64,000 nt of DNA. Origin: Pomacea canaliculata (taxonomy: Eukaryota; Mollusca; Gastropoda; Architaenioglossa; Ampullariidae). The DNA lies in contig NC_037598.1 of NCBI RefSeq assembly GCF_003073045.1, forward strand, positions 7,082,342 through 7,146,341. The letters are read 5' to 3'. Made by a program: the position numbers and the translations under genes. Shown here piece after piece: positions 60,486 through 64,000 of this stretch. The notes beneath the pieces are model-generated. The model was not told the DNA's origin. It was given only the letters and a program-made list of their open reading frames with translations, and searched no databases. Position 1 is the first letter of the stretch. Every line of letters starts with the position of its first letter.

Positions 60486-63400
60486 ATCTTTATCTGTTAT
60501 TGCTTTTGGAATTGTAATAGAACTCATGTAGGTTTTAAACTAGTAAACACGAACATGTAAGAGAAAGATGTGTGAATTGTCGAATTTTGTTTAGAATGGT
60601 AGTATAGTGTAACACTGAGTTTCATTATTTTGTTCTGATTGAACTGGGGCTCTTCTGGATGAGGAAGAATCGCCTGGCCGGACCATGTTGGATTGCCTTC
60701 AGTCCAAGATCCAGAAGCACTAGGGCTAACTGTACGAGATCGACCAACAGGCCTATGGGCAGCCACAGGCAATCAGTTTGTTGTTCATTGAAAGTATGCG
60801 CTTTTGTCTGGCGTGAGTGTGAGTGATGCAACACCCGTGCGTTGACAATAGACTTATGTAATTAAACTTATGTAGGCATTATATGATGTCTTTACTTGGT
60901 TACAACAAAATAAGGAAGAGAAAAAATATCTCAGATACAGAAAATAATATGTGAAACCTAGTCAAATGGCTTGCTAATGGTGTTTTTCTCCGAGTACATA
61001 ATCATAATAAAATAATCAGAGTTGCATAGGAAGAGGTCTGTTTACAGTCAACATTAAAGATTCAATAGCAGGCAGGTGGCGGATATGTTTTGCTGCACAG
61101 TAACTAAAATTCCTGTGATTATGTTTGTGTTCTGGTGACAGGAAGAGTTGTCTGGCTGGGACTAAGCAAGGTCAGGCTGTCACGTGATATTGCCGCTGCT
61201 GTTTTAGGTCAAAGGTTATTCTAAATTTGATTTGTTCTAGATTCGTCTAACCATTTTTCCAATCGAAAATAAACATTTATGACTGTGTGTGTGTGTGTGC
61301 AAGTGATAAAGTAGACGAAAGAGTCTATTCGCTTATCTGGCTGCCTCCCTGCAGTTTGTCATGTCAATCAAAAGTATGTCTCTCATAACTTTATTTCAAA
61401 CGTCGAAATGGACCGTTTGTCGACGAACGCACGTAGAGAGAGAGAGAAAACACCACGCTTGACTATCTTCACTATAAAAGCCACACACACAGGTAAACAG
61501 AGTGAGACACGTATTGTATTTTGAGTTTTACCAGACTCATGAGATGAAGGAGACATAAATGATACACAAATATCACCATGGTGACACAGTTCTAAAGACT
61601 TTTAAAATTTGGATGGAAAGAGTTTCTAGTTATTTGCCCTTTTTTTTCTACTTTAAATTGGAATCATCCAATGACAGGGCTTCGAGACCGAAAAGTAGCT
61701 TACACATTTGTCAGACACCCAACACGTAAAAAAACATCTATTTTTGTTTTTCTTCCTGAAGTGGGGGAGTAATTTGTAATTGTCCTTGTCGGCTTCCACA
61801 AAATTTCAGTCTACGGGAGGCAACTTCGTATCTACGTCTGTTCTAAGGCGTCAACTGCTGCTCGCCCTTGTTTACAAGGCTCTCGACAGGGAAAGTAGTC
61901 TTTCATCGTTTATTTACGAAGAAATCCAGCGGCACGCTGTCAATTCACAGAGGCAGGAGTTCACCTTCACTGTGCAAAAATAAATAAATAAAGTTATTTT
62001 AAAAGAAAATTGTTTAAAATTATTCCAAATTTTGGGAACATAAAGAGAAAATGTCAATAAAGTGTTGTAAAACATTCCTATTCCTGCGTGCTGTTGACAT
62101 TTTTACACTAAGTCATCTTTTAAGGCCGCCAGTCAGACAGGTGCCACAACCAGAAGAAATCCGGGATCCGGAGGTGAGATTTGATCTCCCGACCAACGTT
62201 GCCATGGTGACAAGGGCTGTACAGCTGCAACAGCAGGTCGCCTGCCTGTGGAACAGTAGTTATTAGAGAAGCCGTGTCAACAATAGACTAAAAATATTAA
62301 TTAATATGAGCAAGACAATATTTAGAATGTTTGTACTTATTCTTTTGTCACAGTCTCGTATTTTCTTTGTAGACATTTTTCTTCAGAAAAGTTGCTAAGG
62401 TCGAATTCTGAAAATCAGTAAAGTAAAAGTAACTGTAAAATACTAATGTTACATATTGTTCCTACTGCTGGAAAGAAAAATAGAAGTAATTGAAGAAAGG
62501 AAAGAAGAAAGATTATAAAAAAATTCTAAAAATTTAGAAAAAAGAATGACAATAAAAGAGCAAGAGAGATTGAAAAGGAAAAATCTTACAAGTCAGTAAG
62601 AGGAATACTTCTTTATGATGGGCTTGAGTTTCACTCCTGGTCCGCAAGTGTCATTTATTCGTTTGATCACCAGTTTGTGACTAGAATATGTACCAGCTAC
62701 CTCAGTGAAAGTAAAACATAATAATGGTTAACATTTTCATACACTGACTTGTAAAGGAGGGTCCATCGACGCTGAATGCGGCGCGGTGCTGACCCCTCGT
62801 AGATTAACTTCGTCTAGATGAGGTATGATCATGTCCCGGACGCTGAATAATTTTTCTCAAACGTCGCAAAGAAGGGAAAAACTTCGAGAGCCTTCGGAAG
62901 CGTGACGTCAGCGCCCTTGGCAAGCCGCGCAAAGCCAACTCTTCGCTTCACTCATTGACAGTCATCAAACTTGTTCTGGCGCTAATTCAACAACTTTTAA
63001 ACACTATGAAGGGCTCGATAAAGTTAATTGTGACAGGCAAAATAACTCAAGGCCTAAGACAAATGACAGGCAAAGGTCTGAAGATTGAAAGTTAGTGTGT
63101 TCGAAACATGGTGTGGGTTTGTTTTTTTTTCTTGTTTTGCTTCGGGATGTTTACGTTCTCTAATATGCTCCATTTTCTGATTAACTGACAAAAGCAGGCA
63201 TACCTGAAACTCATTAACGAAAATCGCTAGTTAAAACTGCATTTTATCCCTAGAATCTTTTAAGTAAAGCTGAATGCGTTGATGCTCAAGCGTGTGTGTG
63301 AAAGAGCAGCAACTTTAACGAATTTGCATGCTTTTCAGTAGCCACCTCATTAGATTAAATTACTCATTACATTTGTTGTGTTGATATAACCTTTAAACAT

Positions 63401-63544
63401 ATGTCGACCCAAATATAACTTCTTTCTGATTACTTCGATAGTCTGATGTACCAGCTTCTCCAACTAACAATAATCGAGATCAGTGTCGAGTGTTGACAAG
63501 ATCAGTGTCGAGAAATGTATATGTCACAGTTTGAGACTTCAACA
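60486..63544. other. Intergenic
   Basis: No gene supported. A frame at 62051-62266 contains an AGATTTGATCTCCCG stretch whose complement resembles a tRNA T-arm, perhaps a worn SINE. A copy of the 73-base repeat lies within this stretch. Confidence 0.4.
62757..62829 (+). repeat. Dispersed repeat, copy 2 (73 bp)
   Basis: It aligns without gaps to 60413-60485, with substitutions mostly of transition type. The function or family is not recognised. Confidence 0.75.
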
Positions 63545-63890
63545 ACTCCGTGCTCTTTAAAGCAATGACCCAGACACTTCCTGTACGTCACTGACTGACG
63601 TCACACCATTACTCGTCTGCTTGACCATCTCGGGAAGCTATCGCGGTTATTCGACGGAAGGACACAAGGGTCGATTTCACTGGATTTTTATTTTTATTTT
63701 TATGAATATCGACAACCGAAAAAGTGCTAATAAGTGGTAACTGAGTGAGAAACGACTCATTTATTTCTCCTGTATCGCTCTCGTGCTCTGTAATTGTAAC
63801 TAAAAATATTCTTGAAACGTTTGACAGTCGCCACAGCTTTATCACAAGCCTTGAGTATCCCTTTCAACAGGAAAGTGCTTCCACCTTGAG
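63545..63890 (-). mobile_element. Second copy of P-like element interior
   Basis: The minus strand matches 20881-21210: GGCTTGTGATAA, GTCAAACGTTTCAA, GAGCACGAGAGCGATACAGG, CCAGTGAAATCGACCCTTGT and GATAGCTTCCCGAGATGG all recur in order, and weaker similarity continues through TGACGTCAGTC to AAGTGTCTG and GTCATTG. The outer inverted repeats of the first copy are not seen here; the element may continue past the window edge. Confidence 0.7.
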
Positions 63891-64000
63891 GCGATTTCAC
63901 ACTAAAGAGAGGGACAGGGAGGGTAGAGGACCCGGAGAAATCTCCCGACGCCAGTCCCGCTGACAGGTGACACATACAGAGCGTGTCCCGAGACGGAATC

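Noticed and set aside
60524-60834. Two minus-strand frames with Pro/Ser-rich content
   Set aside because: No similarity, no ATG context and no partner exons; probably chance.

Overview
This is animal nuclear DNA, most likely from a mollusc and probably a gastropod. The genes are split by GT-AG introns of a few hundred bases in an AT-rich background. One gene encodes a C1q-domain protein with no collagen region, a type greatly expanded in molluscs. A short repeat relic near 8.55 kb resembles the 3' tail of SINE-like repeats I associate with mollusc genomes. No rRNA or tRNA genes, CRISPR arrays or bacterial-type operons are visible. Species and function assignments are inferences from reading alone; no database search was run.

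Layout. (1) 0-9.5 kb, + strand: the 3' two thirds of a MOV10-type RNA helicase gene, with all SF1 helicase motifs, a SINE and a foldback MITE in its introns. (2) 9.5-13.5 kb: 3' UTR and intergenic DNA with a decayed LINE. (3) 13.5-17.6 kb, - strand: two single-exon genes for diverged paralogues of a three-hydrophobic-segment membrane protein that I do not recognise. Each has a cluster of four TGACG (CRE/ATF-like) motifs upstream. (4) 20.7-21.7 kb: a foldback P-like/THAP element just before the next promoter. (5) 21.8-48.9 kb: a cluster of five paralogous secreted-protein genes, three on + (21.8, 29.3 and 33.8 kb) and two on - (40.3-44.0 and 45.5-48.9 kb). A C1q gene sits between the two orientation groups. 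Each paralogue has a signal peptide, a short basic propeptide ending in KRQ, five LDL-receptor class A modules (one per phase-1 exon) and a C-terminal six-cysteine ShK-like module. (6) 49.7-51.8 kb: a hAT-like transposase remnant cut by a LINE 3' fragment. (7) 53-57.7 kb, - strand: a kinase glycine-loop exon and, separately, a signal-peptide exon with two EGF-like exons, possibly parts of one receptor gene whose remaining exons are not found. (8) 57.7-64 kb: no convincing gene, but repeats and a second copy of the P-like element sequence at the right edge.

How it fits together: the LDLA5-ShK genes look like one secreted extracellular family that grew by duplication and inversion. The upstream 29.3/21.8 kb pair and the 33.8/44/48.9 kb trio form two subfamilies, and the last two genes share an almost identical first-exon tract. 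Their role is unknown; calcium-dependent ligand binding in haemolymph, mucus or egg fluid, with C1q-type neighbours, is only a guess. This cluster and the membrane-protein pair are the best candidates for undescribed biology here.
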